From Chryseobacterium gleum (GTDB lineage: Bacteria; Bacteroidota; Bacteroidia; Flavobacteriales_D; Crocinitomicaceae), in contig CAMDAH010000011.1 in the NCBI GenBank assembly GCA_945888625.1, positions 1 through 64,000 of the forward strand: 64,000 bases of DNA, in the 5' to 3' direction. The notes under the pieces are model-generated. The model ran no database searches. It saw only the letters and a program-made list of their open reading frames with translations, and was not told the DNA's origin. The position numbers and the translations under genes are program-made. Of the stretch, positions 36,913-46,583 are shown piece after piece. How positions within the stretch are numbered: the first letter of the stretch is position 1; each line of letters begins with the position of its first letter.

Positions 36913-38873
36913 TGAGTGTAGCCCATGTTCTTACGATCGTTCTAAGTGCCATTTTTCTTTTGACATCATGCAAAGACAGGGTTAAATTCATTGATCCTAA
37001 CCTTAGTAAAACTAACGATACAATAATTGACAACCACTCCTTTGCCAATTTAACAGCCATAAAAACGATACACCTAGAACTGGAGTTAGATGTAAATTTT
37101 CAGAATAAGACTATTTATGGCGTAGCGAGACATGAAATGGTTAATAACAATGCTTCAGTTGCTATTTTTGACACGCGCAATCTACTTATTCAAAAGGTAA
37201 CAACTGGTAAGAAAGGAATCGAGAAAGAAGTTGATTTTGTAATTGGCGAAATGGATAAAGATTCTGTGTTAGGTCAGCCTTTGCAGGTATCAATCGATCC
37301 TAAAACCACGCAAATAAACATCTATTATCAAACAACAAAAGGCGCTGAGGCTTTAGATTGGCTTGATACGCTGTCAACGAGTTCTAAAACAAAGCCATTC
37401 CTTTATACCCAAGGGCAGGCCATATTAACAAGAACATGGATTCCACTGCAGGATTCTCCTTCTAATCGTTTTACCTATAATGCAGAAGTTAGGGTTCCTG
37501 TTGATCTCCTTCCCGTGATGAGTGCGGAGAATCCAAAAGTGAAAAATACGACTGGTCTTTATAATTTTGAAATGGATCAACCCATTCCATCTTATCTTCT
37601 TTCCCTCGCTGTTGGCGACATCGTTTACCACCCCTATGATGGGAATTGTGGTATTTATGCAGAAAAAGAACTGCTCGAAAAGTGTGTTTACGAATTTGTT
37701 GATTTACCCAAAATGATTCGTGCAGCATCCTCCTTGTACGGACCCTATCAGTGGCGCCAATATGATTTAATGGTTTTGCCCTATTCTTTTCCTTTTGGAG
37801 GCATGGAAAATCCGCGCTTAACTTTCGTTAATCCAACTGTGATTGCTGGCGATAGAAGCTTAGTTTCGGTTATCGCACATGAACTCGCGCATTCATGGTC
37901 CGGAAACTTAGTGACGAATGCCACGTGGGATGATTTCTGGCTTAACGAAGGTTTTACTGTTTATTTTGAACAGCGTATTATGGAGGTACTCTACGGAAAG
38001 GAAATAGCTGACATTCTTGCACAAATTGAATTTCAAGAAATGCAAAAAGAAATGAGTGAACTATTAGCAGGGCCACATCCGGAGGATACTCAATTGCACT
38101 TGACTTTGAAGAATAGGAATCCAGATGATGGAATGACGAGTATTGCTTACATCAAAGGCGCCTTTTTTCTTAAAACACTTGAGCATAAAGTGGGAAGAAA
38201 TAAAATGGATGAATTTTTAAAAAATTATTTTAAGACCTTTCAGTTTAAAACCTTGAGCTCAGAAGATTTTATCACTGCGCTTGAGGAAAATTTACTTTCT
38301 CGAGACAAGTTGATTTTCAATTACGATGAATGGATTTACAGCAACGGCTTGCCTAAAAATTGTTTGCTTATCAATTCCACTCGTTTAAAAAACATGGAGG
38401 CATTGGCGACCAGGTTTTCATCAGGTGAAAATATCTTTAAGCCAACTATAAGCTATGAATGGAAAAAAAATAAGTTTTCGGGAAAAAGAAAAAAAATCAA
38501 AATAGTTTCGAAGTTGGAACGCGACGATTTCATTGTTCAAGAATGGCAAACGTTTATTCGTGGTTTGAGCAACACTATTTCTACGGATAAACTTAATAAG
38601 CTGGAGTCAACACTTCATTTTGGATCGTGGGGCAACAGCGAAGTAATGTGTGATTGGTTCGTACTTAATATAAAAAGAGAAAATAGAACTATTCGTCCGG
38701 AGCTTGAGAAATTTATGGCAAGAGTAGGAAGGAGAAAATACTTACTACCCATATACAAAGCGTTGCTAAACAATCCAGCTGACAAAATTTGGGCGAAAAA
38801 TGTGTTTGATCAATCTAAATCTTACTATCACGCTGTATCGAGAAATTCTATTGCCGAACTTTTTACTAATTAG
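36912..38873 (+). CDS. M1-family aminopeptidase, lipoprotein
   Basis: 653 aa from the ATG at 36912, which overlaps the previous stop by one base; a GTG one codon earlier is less likely. Lipobox LLTSC near residue 20. Substrate-binding GGMEN (in PFGGMENPRL). Zinc site HELAH (323-327) with the third ligand E346 after 18 residues (NEGFTVYFE). The C-terminal about 170 residues resemble the LTA4-hydrolase-type C domain. It is an aminopeptidase of the cell envelope. It overlaps recQ (convergent) by 8 bases. Confidence 0.93.
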   Translation: MSVAHVLTIVLSAIFLLTSCKDRVKFIDPNLSKTNDTIIDNHSFANLTAIKTIHLELELDVNFQNKTIYGVARHEMVNNNASVAIFDTRNLLIQKVTTGKKGIEKEVDFVIGEMDKDSVLGQPLQVSIDPKTTQINIYYQTTKGAEALDWLDTLSTSSKTKPFLYTQGQAILTRTWIPLQDSPSNRFTYNAEVRVPVDLLPVMSAENPKVKNTTGLYNFEMDQPIPSYLLSLAVGDIVYHPYDGNCGIYAEKELLEKCVYEFVDLPKMIRAASSLYGPYQWRQYDLMVLPYSFPFGGMENPRLTFVNPTVIAGDRSLVSVIAHELAHSWSGNLVTNATWDDFWLNEGFTVYFEQRIMEVLYGKEIADILAQIEFQEMQKEMSELLAGPHPEDTQLHLTLKNRNPDDGMTSIAYIKGAFFLKTLEHKVGRNKMDEFLKNYFKTFQFKTLSSEDFITALEENLLSRDKLIFNYDEWIYSNGLPKNCLLINSTRLKNMEALATRFSSGENIFKPTISYEWKKNKFSGKRKKIKIVSKLERDDFIVQEWQTFIRGLSNTISTDKLNKLESTLHFGSWGNSEVMCDWFVLNIKRENRTIRPELEKFMARVGRRKYLLPIYKALLNNPADKIWAKNVFDQSKSYYHAVSRNSIAELFTN

Positions 38874-41076
38874 CCATTTCGCTCATGTATCGAATACGAA
38901 CTAGGCGTAATTCTTCCTCCGTGTAAAGGCCATCCAACTCGCGGTAGGCAGTCAATAAATCATCCGAATCGGCCTGATTAAAGTAATCGAAAATTTCCTC
39001 TTGGTTGTCGGCATCTAGAAGGCTATTGATGTAGTAATTAATGTTCACACGTGTACCAGAGGCAACAATTGACTCAATTTCATCCAATAAATCATTAAAA
39101 CTTTTTCCTTGACTATCCGCAATATCCTCCAGGGGAAGTTGCCTATCGATATTTTGAATTAACTGCACTTTTAATCCTGATCGGTTAATCAACGATTTTA
39201 CCACCATGTCTTGCGGGCGTTCAATCTCGTTATCTTCCACATAATTTGCGATTAATGCGATAAAGGGCTCTCCATAACGCTGTGCTTTTCCAACACCGAC
39301 TCCTTGTATATGCGTCAGTTCCTCCATCTCAATAGGATATTGAAAACACATGTCTTTTAAGGATGGCTCTTGAAACACGACAAATGGAGGCACACCCATT
39401 TCTTTTGCGATAGACTTGCGTAAGTCAATCAATAAGTCGTATAATCGTTCATCGAAAACACCTCCTTTTCCGCCAAGCACAATGGAATCATCATCGTCTG
39501 TGTTCGAAAAATCGTGTTGTTTTAATAATTTAAAAGAGTGTGGCGTTTTCATGAACTCTTTTCCTTCGGCAGTTAATTTTAGCACACCAAAAGATTCCAC
39601 GTCTTTGGTAAGAAGGCCTGCTAGCGTAACTTGTCGAATAACTGCATTCCAGTAGTGTTCATCAAAGGCATTACCTACACCAAATAATGGGAGTATATTG
39701 TGCTTGTAAGCTTTTATATCTGAGGTGGTATTTCCGGACAGAAATGCACAGTAGTGCTTTGCTTTCTGCGTTTCATCCAAAAGAGCAACCGCTTTGAGTA
39801 GTTGCAAAACACTTTCTTCACCCTCTCTTTTTTCTCTAGGGTTCCTGCAATTATCACATTGATTATCACACAAGCGTTCATCGAAAGTCTCTCCAAAGTA
39901 GTGCAAAACAAATTTTCTTCGACAAACGGATGTTTCAGCATAAGAAACGATTTCGTTTAGCAATTGCCTGCCAATTTCAAGTTCCGTTAAGGGTTTTCCT
40001 TGTAGAAACTTATCTAATTTCTCTATGTCTTTGTAACTGTAAAATGCGATACATTCCCCAATGCCCCCGTCGCGACCTGCTCGGCCTGTTTCTTGGTAAT
40101 AGCTTTCAATTGATTTTGGAATATCGTGGTGAATCACAAAGCGTACATCTGGTTTATCGATACCCATCCCAAAGGCAATGGTGGCCACGATAACGTCTGC
40201 GTCCTCCATTAAAAACATGTCTTGATGTTTTGCTCGGGTGGTAGAATCTAAGCCCGCGTGGTAGGGTAGGGCTTTGATATCGTTTACCTGTAGTAACTCG
40301 GCGATTTCCTCTACTTTTTTTCGAGATAAGCAATAAATTATTCCACTCTTTCCCGAGTGATTTTTAATGTACCGAATAATCTCTTTTTCTACATCGCGCT
40401 TTAAACGAATCTCGTAATACAGGTTATCTCTGTTAAATGACGATTGGAAAAGCGTAGCATCCAACATATTTAAATTTCGCTGTATGTCGTGCTGTACTTT
40501 TGGCGTCGCCGTTGCAGTTAATGCAATGATAGGAACATCGGAAATTTTCTCGAAAATTTCTCTCAATCGTCGATACTCCGGACGAAAATCATGCCCCCAT
40601 TCGGATATGCAATGCGCTTCATCAATAGCAAAAAACGAAATGTTTACGGAGGTGAAAAAATCAATATTATCTTGTTTCGTTAATGATTCTGGGGCAACAT
40701 ACAACATTTTTGTCTTGCCTGCCTGAATATCCATTTTAACTTTTAATGTCTCGGCCTTGGTTAACGATGAATTAAGGAAGTGTGCAATATCATCATTGTT
40801 ACTTACATGTCGCATGGCATCGACTTGATTTTTCATCAATGCAATTAACGGAGACACAATGACCGCAGTTCCCTCAGATACAAGTGCCGGTAACTGATAA
40901 CAAAGTGATTTTCCTCCACCAGTCGGCATGATTACAAATGAATTTTTGCCGTCTAATACATTCTTAATTATTAATTCTTGTTCCCCTTTGAAGGTGTTAA
41001 ACCCAAAATACTTTTGTAATTCGGCCTTCAAATCATGTTTAACGCCGTTACCAATTACTTCTTGTTTTAAAATCAC
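38866..41076 (-). CDS. recQ: ATP-dependent DNA helicase RecQ
   Basis: 736 aa. 3'-5' helicase in recombinational repair. Walker A PTGGGKS (51-57), DEAHCISEWGHDFR, SFNRDNLYYE and QETGRAGRDG (motif VI). A zinc-binding part with C-rich segment CRRKF...CDNQCDNC follows, then a winged helix and an HRDC domain (DERLYDLLIDLRKSIAKEMG). It extends beyond HRDC by about 110 residues, as in many Bacteroidota RecQ. Convergent with the M1 gene. Confidence 0.95.
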   Translation of the reverse strand: MILKQEVIGNGVKHDLKAELQKYFGFNTFKGEQELIIKNVLDGKNSFVIMPTGGGKSLCYQLPALVSEGTAVIVSPLIALMKNQVDAMRHVSNNDDIAHFLNSSLTKAETLKVKMDIQAGKTKMLYVAPESLTKQDNIDFFTSVNISFFAIDEAHCISEWGHDFRPEYRRLREIFEKISDVPIIALTATATPKVQHDIQRNLNMLDATLFQSSFNRDNLYYEIRLKRDVEKEIIRYIKNHSGKSGIIYCLSRKKVEEIAELLQVNDIKALPYHAGLDSTTRAKHQDMFLMEDADVIVATIAFGMGIDKPDVRFVIHHDIPKSIESYYQETGRAGRDGGIGECIAFYSYKDIEKLDKFLQGKPLTELEIGRQLLNEIVSYAETSVCRRKFVLHYFGETFDERLCDNQCDNCRNPREKREGEESVLQLLKAVALLDETQKAKHYCAFLSGNTTSDIKAYKHNILPLFGVGNAFDEHYWNAVIRQVTLAGLLTKDVESFGVLKLTAEGKEFMKTPHSFKLLKQHDFSNTDDDDSIVLGGKGGVFDERLYDLLIDLRKSIAKEMGVPPFVVFQEPSLKDMCFQYPIEMEELTHIQGVGVGKAQRYGEPFIALIANYVEDNEIERPQDMVVKSLINRSGLKVQLIQNIDRQLPLEDIADSQGKSFNDLLDEIESIVASGTRVNINYYINSLLDADNQEEIFDYFNQADSDDLLTAYRELDGLYTEEELRLVRIRYMSEMAN

Positions 41077-41114
41077 TCGTTTATGCTAAATTTAGTTTAT
41101 TGTAAAACGTATTG

Positions 41115-41726
41115 TTAACTATTAACAGCTAAAACTGTATTTACAGCAGGTAAATATTGTTTTAATAATGTTTCTATTCCACCTTTTAGTGTGGCTGTTG
41201 AGGAAGGACATCCTGCGCATGCACCTTTCATTCTCACACTCACTACGCCATCTTTGAATCCCAAAAAATCGATTGCTCCACCGTCATTTTCAACTGCTGG
41301 TCTTACGTATTGATCTAATAATGAGCGTATTTCTTCGTCGAGTTCACTGGCTTCAAAGTCCATATTGGACGCGTCTGAAGATTGATTAACATCCCTGTTT
41401 TCATTCTTAACGACCTGTGGCATTTGAATCAAAACATCCTTTCCCTCTGAAATCCATTCTTTAACGAATTCTCGTAATTCCATGGTAATAAAGTCCCAAG
41501 GCACATTATTGGTTTTGGTTATGGTTACAAAATTGGCGGTGATAAAAACGCTTTTAACAAAAGGAAAATTAAATAGGGCCTCCACCAACGGTGAAAAACC
41601 GATGGCTTCTTTTTTAGATGCAAATTCGACGGATTCTCCGGTAATCAATAAATATTTGTTGGCAACAAATTTCATTGTCGACGGGTTGGGTGTCATTTCA
41701 GCATAAACGGTAACTGGGACTTTCAT
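41115..41726 (-). CDS. Nfu-type iron-sulfur scaffold protein
   Basis: 203 aa with an N-terminal Nfu_N-like domain (1-90, starts VYAEMTPNPSTMKF) and a C-terminal NifU-like domain with the conserved CxxC (C170, C173 in GACAGCPSSTATL). It carries a 4Fe-4S cluster between monomers for delivery to apo-proteins. A linker at 105-130 is acidic. It lies upstream of recQ, 38 bases from it, and could share a transcript. Assignment is secure at family level. Confidence 0.93.
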   Translation of the reverse strand: MKVPVTVYAEMTPNPSTMKFVANKYLLITGESVEFASKKEAIGFSPLVEALFNFPFVKSVFITANFVTITKTNNVPWDFITMELREFVKEWISEGKDVLIQMPQVVKNENRDVNQSSDASNMDFEASELDEEIRSLLDQYVRPAVENDGGAIDFLGFKDGVVSVRMKGACAGCPSSTATLKGGIETLLKQYLPAVNTVLAVNS

Positions 41727-41838
41727 TTTACTTGGAGATTACTGTTTATCAAAAATAAGCAATAAATAATTGAATTTTGATAAAAATTTTCGATAAAATT
41801 AAATAAGCGGGAAGTTTTTGTAATATGAACAATTACCC

Positions 41839-41865
41839 TTGTTATTTATTTTTTAGCAATAACAA
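41839..41865 (-). terminator. Possible weak terminator of folD
   Basis: TTGTTATT (41839-41846) pairs with AATAACAA (41858-41865), an 8-base AT-rich stem with an 11-base loop, 15 bases after the folD stop. No U run follows on the minus strand, so termination is uncertain. Confidence 0.3.
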
Positions 41866-41880
41866 AAATAGTCCTGTTTA

Positions 41881-42762
41881 TTAATAAATTTCTTTTAATT
41901 CCAATGCTTTTAAGGTGTTCAACATCAATGAGGTAATCGTCATGGGTCCAACTCCTCCTGGAACTGGCGTAATAAAACTGCAAATAGGAGCCACGTTTTC
42001 ATAATCGACATCCCCCACCAAACGCCAGCCTCTTTCACGGGTAGAGTCTTCCACTCTTGTTGTTCCAACATCAATAACAACAGCACCTTTTTTAACCATG
42101 TCTGCTTTAATAAAGTTTGGTTGTCCGATTGCTGCAATGATGATATCAGCTTTTAGGCATACTTCACTTAGATTTTTTGTTCTTGAATGCGCCAAGGTCA
42201 CTGTACAATTCCCAGGATAAGAATTGCGTCCAAGCATAATACTGAGGGGCATACCAACAATGTTACTTCTTCCAATTATAACGCAGTTTTTCCCTTCAGT
42301 TTCTATTTTCATTCTCTTTATTAATTCTAGTATTCCCATGGGGGTTGCGGGCAAAAAGCCAGGTAAACTCACCACCATGTTCCCTAAATTTTGCGGATGA
42401 AACCCATCTACATCTTTCAAAGGGCTTATTGCTTGTGTAATAATTAGGGCGTCTAAATGAAACGGTAAGGGCAGTTGAACAATAAAACCATCAATATCCT
42501 TTTCGCAATTCAGCTCTTCCACTTTTTGTAGTAATTCTTCTTTTGATACCTCCGCATTTAAATGGATTAAGGTACTTTTAAAGCCAATTTCTTCGCAGGC
42601 TTTTACTTTGGCATTCACATACGTCATCGACGCTCCATCGCTCCCAACAAGAATTGCGGCAAGATGTGGTATTTTTCTTCCTTGTTCAAGTCGTTTGATA
42701 ACTTCCTCGGCGAGTTCTTTTTTGATCTCTTCAGCAACGCGTCTTCCGTCAATTATTTGCAT
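41881..42762 (-). CDS. folD: Methylenetetrahydrofolate dehydrogenase/cyclohydrolase
   Basis: 293 aa, typical FolD. It interconverts methylene-, methenyl- and formyl-tetrahydrofolate. Family features: [16 protein letters not shown] (catalytic Lys region), [23 protein letters not shown](P) loop [13 protein letters not shown], and [16 protein letters not shown] candidate promoter lies at 42778-42785, with a divergent gene only 79 bases away. Confidence 0.97.
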   Translation of the reverse strand: MQIIDGRRVAEEIKKELAEEVIKRLEQGRKIPHLAAILVGSDGASMTYVNAKVKACEEIGFKSTLIHLNAEVSKEELLQKVEELNCEKDIDGFIVQLPLPFHLDALIITQAISPLKDVDGFHPQNLGNMVVSLPGFLPATPMGILELIKRMKIETEGKNCVIIGRSNIVGMPLSIMLGRNSYPGNCTVTLAHSRTKNLSEVCLKADIIIAAIGQPNFIKADMVKKGAVVIDVGTTRVEDSTRERGWRLVGDVDYENVAPICSFITPVPGGVGPMTITSLMLNTLKALELKEIY

Positions 42763-42777
42763 TCAATTTATTTTAAA

Positions 42778-42785
42778 CAAAGATA
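42778..42785 (-). promoter_or_regulatory. Candidate -7 element for folD
   Basis: On the minus strand TATCTTTG (42785-42778), full TAnnTTTG match, 15 bases before the folD start. It faces away from the element at 42827-42834. Confidence 0.55.
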
Positions 42786-42826
42786 GAAACTCTTAAGAAA
42801 ATAGGTCTAACTATTTATTTCCATGT

Positions 42827-42834
42827 TATCTTTG
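42827..42834 (+). promoter_or_regulatory. Candidate -7 element, near-leaderless promoter
   Basis: TATCTTTG ends only 7 bases before the ATG at 42842 (13 before the ATG at 42848). The transcript start would fall almost on the start codon. Confidence 0.5.
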
Positions 42835-42841
42835 ACGAAAA

Positions 42842-43429
42842 ATGTTTATGAAGTATATTTTAGTTGTTTTTGTGGGATTATATTTTGCTTGCTCAACGAG
42901 TGCACAGGTTGTTTTCGATGGATCTGAATTTGGTGTTGAACTCGTTGCAGGTGGTTCGAGCTTAGGTGGCTCTGTTGGTGGCGACTTAAAATATGCGGCC
43001 ATTCTCAATGAAAATTTTGCCCTTGGTCCTTCTTTTCGATTACAGCGAACTTGGGCTAACAACTTGGGTCAAAAGTTTGGGTTTTCCATTTATGGTGGAG
43101 GTTTGTTTGCGCATTATCGTTTTAAAAATGTTGTTTTTGGTGGAATAGAATATCAGCTACTGCATTGTCCGGTTAATTATGTCAACGCAAATTCATCAAA
43201 ATCATGGTTGTCGACCTTATTCGTAGGTGGCGGTTTTTCTAGGGATTTTAATCATAAAATTAGAATAAATGCAGGTGTATTCTACGATGTCATCAATGCG
43301 CCTAATAGTCCCTTCAGAAGCAGTTATAATTTTAATATTAAAAATGAATCAGGTCAAATTGTAAGAATTTTACCCATCATTTACCGAATAGCTTTCTTTT
43401 TTCCGATTGGATGGCGCGACTCAAAATAG
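42842..43429 (+). CDS. Outer-membrane-barrel-like exported protein
   Basis: 195 aa. Signal peptide at 1-22 (ends in CSTSAQ). Alternating, aromatic-rich strands (FALGPSFRLQRTW, HYRFKNVVFGGIEYQL, FVGGGFSRDF) fit a small outer-membrane beta-barrel. The ATG two codons further in (42848) is an alternative start. bshA begins 17 bases after the stop, so it is probably cotranscribed. No ligand or partner can be inferred. Confidence 0.6.
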   Translation: MFMKYILVVFVGLYFACSTSAQVVFDGSEFGVELVAGGSSLGGSVGGDLKYAAILNENFALGPSFRLQRTWANNLGQKFGFSIYGGGLFAHYRFKNVVFGGIEYQLLHCPVNYVNANSSKSWLSTLFVGGGFSRDFNHKIRINAGVFYDVINAPNSPFRSSYNFNIKNESGQIVRILPIIYRIAFFFPIGWRDSK

Positions 43430-43445
43430 AATAAGATTACAGATT

Positions 43446-44588
43446 ATGAAATTCATGAAAATTGGGATTGTTTTATATCCTACCTTCGGAGGAAGTGGTG
43501 TGGTAGCCACGGAGCTTGGTAAAGCATTAGCAGCAAAGGGTCATCAGGTTCATTTCATTACCTATTCACAGCCTGTTCGATTGGGGTCATTTCGAGAAAA
43601 TATATTCTATCACGAGGTATCCGTTTCGGATTATCCTTTGTTTGATTTTCAACCTTATGAAATTGAGTTGACATCCAAAATGGTGGATGTGGTACGCAAT
43701 GAAAAGTTGGATTTATTGCATGTTCATTATGCCATTCCACATGCCTCTGCAGCGTTTATGGCCCAGATGATTTTACGTTCTCAAGGAATCGAGATTCCTT
43801 TTATTACAACGCTTCACGGAACAGATATCACACTTGTAGGCAAGGATCCTTCATTCGAACCGGTTATCACCTTTTGTATTAATGCTTCAAATGCAGTCAC
43901 TGCGGTTTCTAATAGTTTAAAAGCGGCAACTTACGAGCATTTTAACATTACCCGTCCTATTCAAGTGATACATAACTTTATAGTGCCTAATAATGATGTA
44001 AATCAATATGTATCGGGCTTTGTGCGATCTAGATATGCAACTAAAGACGAATCAATTATTTGTCATATTTCTAATTTTAGAAAAGTGAAGCGTGTGGAGG
44101 ATGTTATTCGAATATTCGATAAGATAAATAAAGAAATCCCTGCTAAATTATTGATGGTAGGTGACGGTCCCGATCGTTATGCATGCGAACAATTGGCGCG
44201 CAAATTATCTATTAGCGATCGAATCTTATTTTTAGGTAAATTAAGGGATACCGCCCATGTGTTAAAAATCGCAGATTTATTTCTATTGCCTTCCGAGACA
44301 GAAAGTTTTGGCTTAGCCGCCTTAGAAGCAATGGCAGAGTCAGTCCCTGTTATTTCCTCCAATACGGGCGGATTACCTGAAGTAAATAAGCAGGGATTTT
44401 CCGGTTTTTTGTCCGATGTTGGTGCCCTTGATGATATGGCAAAAAATGCATTATTTATTCTTCAGCCCGATAAGTTAAGCACTTTCAAATCAAACGCACT
44501 AGCCCAAGCAAATTTATTTTCTTTGGCGTCTATTTTACCGCAGTATGAGGAAATATATGCTAACTTAGTTCCAAATGTATTTGTATGA
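43446..44588 (+). CDS. bshA: N-acetyl-alpha-D-glucosaminyl L-malate synthase
   Basis: 380 aa from the ATG at 43446; an upstream TTG at 43407 reads into the previous gene and is rejected. GT4 glycosyltransferase that makes GlcNAc-malate, the first step of bacillithiol synthesis. The N-terminus ([21 protein letters not shown]) and [25 protein letters not shown] and [16 protein letters not shown] are characteristic. bshB and bshC are not in the window. Overlaps elbB by 4 bases. Confidence 0.95.
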   Translation: MKFMKIGIVLYPTFGGSGVVATELGKALAAKGHQVHFITYSQPVRLGSFRENIFYHEVSVSDYPLFDFQPYEIELTSKMVDVVRNEKLDLLHVHYAIPHASAAFMAQMILRSQGIEIPFITTLHGTDITLVGKDPSFEPVITFCINASNAVTAVSNSLKAATYEHFNITRPIQVIHNFIVPNNDVNQYVSGFVRSRYATKDESIICHISNFRKVKRVEDVIRIFDKINKEIPAKLLMVGDGPDRYACEQLARKLSISDRILFLGKLRDTAHVLKIADLFLLPSETESFGLAALEAMAESVPVISSNTGGLPEVNKQGFSGFLSDVGALDDMAKNALFILQPDKLSTFKSNALAQANLFSLASILPQYEEIYANLVPNVFV

Positions 44589-45265
44589 AAATCGGCGTAC
44601 TACTTTCCGGTTGCGGGGTTTATGACGGTGCAGAAATTCAAGAAGCCGTTTTTACCTTATTGGCTATCGAAGAAATGGGTTGTGAGGCTGTTTGCATTGC
44701 GGTCAATTCAAATCAACACCATGTTATCAATCATATAAGCGGGGAAGAAATGCCTGAACAGCGTAACATGATGATTGAAGCGGCTCGAATTTCTCGTGGC
44801 TCGATAATCGAAATACGTTCGATTCAACCTGCTGATATTGATGCACTCGTTATTCCCGGTGGCTTTGGAAGCGCAAAGAATTTTTCGTCTTGGGCTTTTC
44901 ATGGTGCTAATGGAAGTATTTTACCTGAGGTTAAATTATTGCTGGTTAATTTAATTAATGTTGGAAAACCAATTGCAGCACTTTGTGTTAGCCCTGTGGT
45001 TTTGGCTCTCGCCTTCAAAGATGTGGCTATTTCGTTAAATTTATCCATCGGTTCTTTAAATGCGCCTTCGCCATATGACATAGGTTCTTTTCAAGATGGA
45101 ATTAAGCAAACGGGCGCAACAATCAACGATGCAAGTGTTCAGGAAATCAGCATTGATTCGAATAACAAAATTATCTGCGCACCTTGTTACATGATGGATG
45201 CCTCTGTTTTAACGGTTCGACTTAATATCCAATCGGCGCTTTTGGCGCTAAAACAACTTATTTAA
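44585..45265 (+). CDS. elbB: ElbB-family glyoxalase III-like protein (DJ-1/PfpI superfamily)
   Basis: 226 aa. Start [19 protein letters not shown] is the ElbB hallmark. The nucleophile-elbow Cys134 lies in ALCVSPVVLA, and VIPGGFGSAKNFSSWA fits. Family members are linked to methylglyoxal detoxification or to isoprenoid synthesis, with debate. The gene is coupled to bshA (4-base overlap) and meaB (1-base overlap). Confidence 0.9.
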   Translation: MKIGVLLSGCGVYDGAEIQEAVFTLLAIEEMGCEAVCIAVNSNQHHVINHISGEEMPEQRNMMIEAARISRGSIIEIRSIQPADIDALVIPGGFGSAKNFSSWAFHGANGSILPEVKLLLVNLINVGKPIAALCVSPVVLALAFKDVAISLNLSIGSLNAPSPYDIGSFQDGIKQTGATINDASVQEISIDSNNKIICAPCYMMDASVLTVRLNIQSALLALKQLI

Positions 45266-46302
45266 TGACGGATAATTTATTTGTCGACGACTGGAAGAAC
45301 AGCAGAAAAGAGCGGCTTGAGGGCCTAACTTGTGCTAAATTATTGCCTTTACTATTAGCGAATGATCGTGCAGCCTTGGCATCTGCAATTACCTTGATTG
45401 AAAACAATTCGATTGACTTTCGAACCGAAGCAAATGCCCTGGTTACGGCTATTCTACCTCAAACGGGGAAAGCTTGGCGGATTGGAATTACAGGAGTACC
45501 TGGTGTCGGAAAAAGTACTTTTATTGAGGAATTTGGTAAAGTTTTATTGGAAAAAGGACATCGTGTCGCGGTTTTAGCTATCGATCCTTCCTCTGTGCTT
45601 GCTGGAGGTAGTATTTTGGGGGATAAAACGAGAATGAATTATCTTGCTGTCCATGAAAATGTTTTTATTCGACCCACGCCAACCGGAGAGAAACTTGGTG
45701 GAGTGGCACGGCATACACGAGAGACTATTCTCCTTTGTGAAGCCGCAGGATACGACGTGATTATAGTGGAAACTGTTGGTGTTGGTCAGTCAGAAATAGC
45801 AGTACATTCAATGGTTGATTTTTTTTTACTTTTAATGTTGGCGGGTGCAGGGGACGAATTACAGGGCATAAAAAGAGGGATTATCGAAATGGCAGATGCG
45901 ATTGTGATTACAAAAGCTGACGGTGAAAATAAAATTAAGGCCGAAGAAGCAAAACGAACCTACCAAAATGCACTTCATTTGTTTGCACCAAGTGTAGATG
46001 GGTGGATTCCGAAAGTGCAAACATGCAGTAGTTTAGAGGGAATTGATATTGATGAGGTGTACGAGTTAACCCGAAATTATTTCGATGTAATAAAAACGAA
46101 CGGATTTCAGGATATACAACGTCGCGACCAGGACATTACATTATTTAATGACACTATTTCTTTTTTGGTACAGCAGGCGTTTTTTGGCAATCAAACTTGG
46201 CTTGCAGTGGCAAAGACATTTCAGGAGAAAGTAAAACAAGGAAGTATGTCGCCTTTTCATGCAGCGGAAGAAGTGTACAGTAAATTTAAAGATGAGAAAT
46301 GA
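45265..46302 (+). CDS. meaB: Methylmalonyl-CoA mutase-associated GTPase
   Basis: 345 aa. G3E-type GTPase that guards methylmalonyl-CoA mutase during cofactor loading. Walker A GVPGVGKS (77-84), then LAIDPSSVLAGGSILGDKTRM, VETVGVGQSE and VITKADGENK. No partner mutase is adjacent; icmF at 14932 has its own GTPase, so the real target is probably elsewhere. Start overlaps the elbB stop by one base. Confidence 0.95.
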   Translation: MTDNLFVDDWKNSRKERLEGLTCAKLLPLLLANDRAALASAITLIENNSIDFRTEANALVTAILPQTGKAWRIGITGVPGVGKSTFIEEFGKVLLEKGHRVAVLAIDPSSVLAGGSILGDKTRMNYLAVHENVFIRPTPTGEKLGGVARHTRETILLCEAAGYDVIIVETVGVGQSEIAVHSMVDFFLLLMLAGAGDELQGIKRGIIEMADAIVITKADGENKIKAEEAKRTYQNALHLFAPSVDGWIPKVQTCSSLEGIDIDEVYELTRNYFDVIKTNGFQDIQRRDQDITLFNDTISFLVQQAFFGNQTWLAVAKTFQEKVKQGSMSPFHAAEEVYSKFKDEK

Positions 46303-46508
46303 ATAAATCATTTAAAATTGAAGGTGAGTATATCGAATTAATGGCCTTGTTGAAGGCTTTAGGTATTGCTTCCACTGGTGGCCATGCCAAGCATTTAATT
46401 GATGCAGGCTTGGTGCTTAGAAATGGCGAAGTGGAATACCGAAGACGTGCTAAAATGATTGTTGGTGATGTGGTAGAAATTGAAAATAATGTAGTTGACT
46501 TGATCTAG
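46299..46508 (+). CDS. S4-domain RNA-binding protein
   Basis: 69 aa, a lone S4 domain (about 8-65: EYIELMALLKALGIASTGG, then GLVLRNGEVEYRRRAKM). Similar to YbcJ/RlbA proteins that bind RNA. It overlaps meaB by 4 bases and is the last gene of the operon. Function undefined. Confidence 0.88.
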   Translation: MNKSFKIEGEYIELMALLKALGIASTGGHAKHLIDAGLVLRNGEVEYRRRAKMIVGDVVEIENNVVDLI

Positions 46509-46583
46509 CAGATCAAATTAAAAAACACTCCCCCTCTTTGGTGGATTTACTTCGATTTACGTTCATTGATGCAATTTAATCGC

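Noticed and set aside
43407-43445. TTG start for bshA at 43407
   Set aside because: It lies within the previous gene and ahead of the conserved BshA N-terminus.
44708-45081. Antisense frames in elbB
   Set aside because: Shadows of the elbB codons with no independent support.
46500-46516. TTGATCT-AGC-AGATCAA hairpin as a terminator of the S4 gene
   Set aside because: The plus-strand sequence after it is A-rich, not U-rich.
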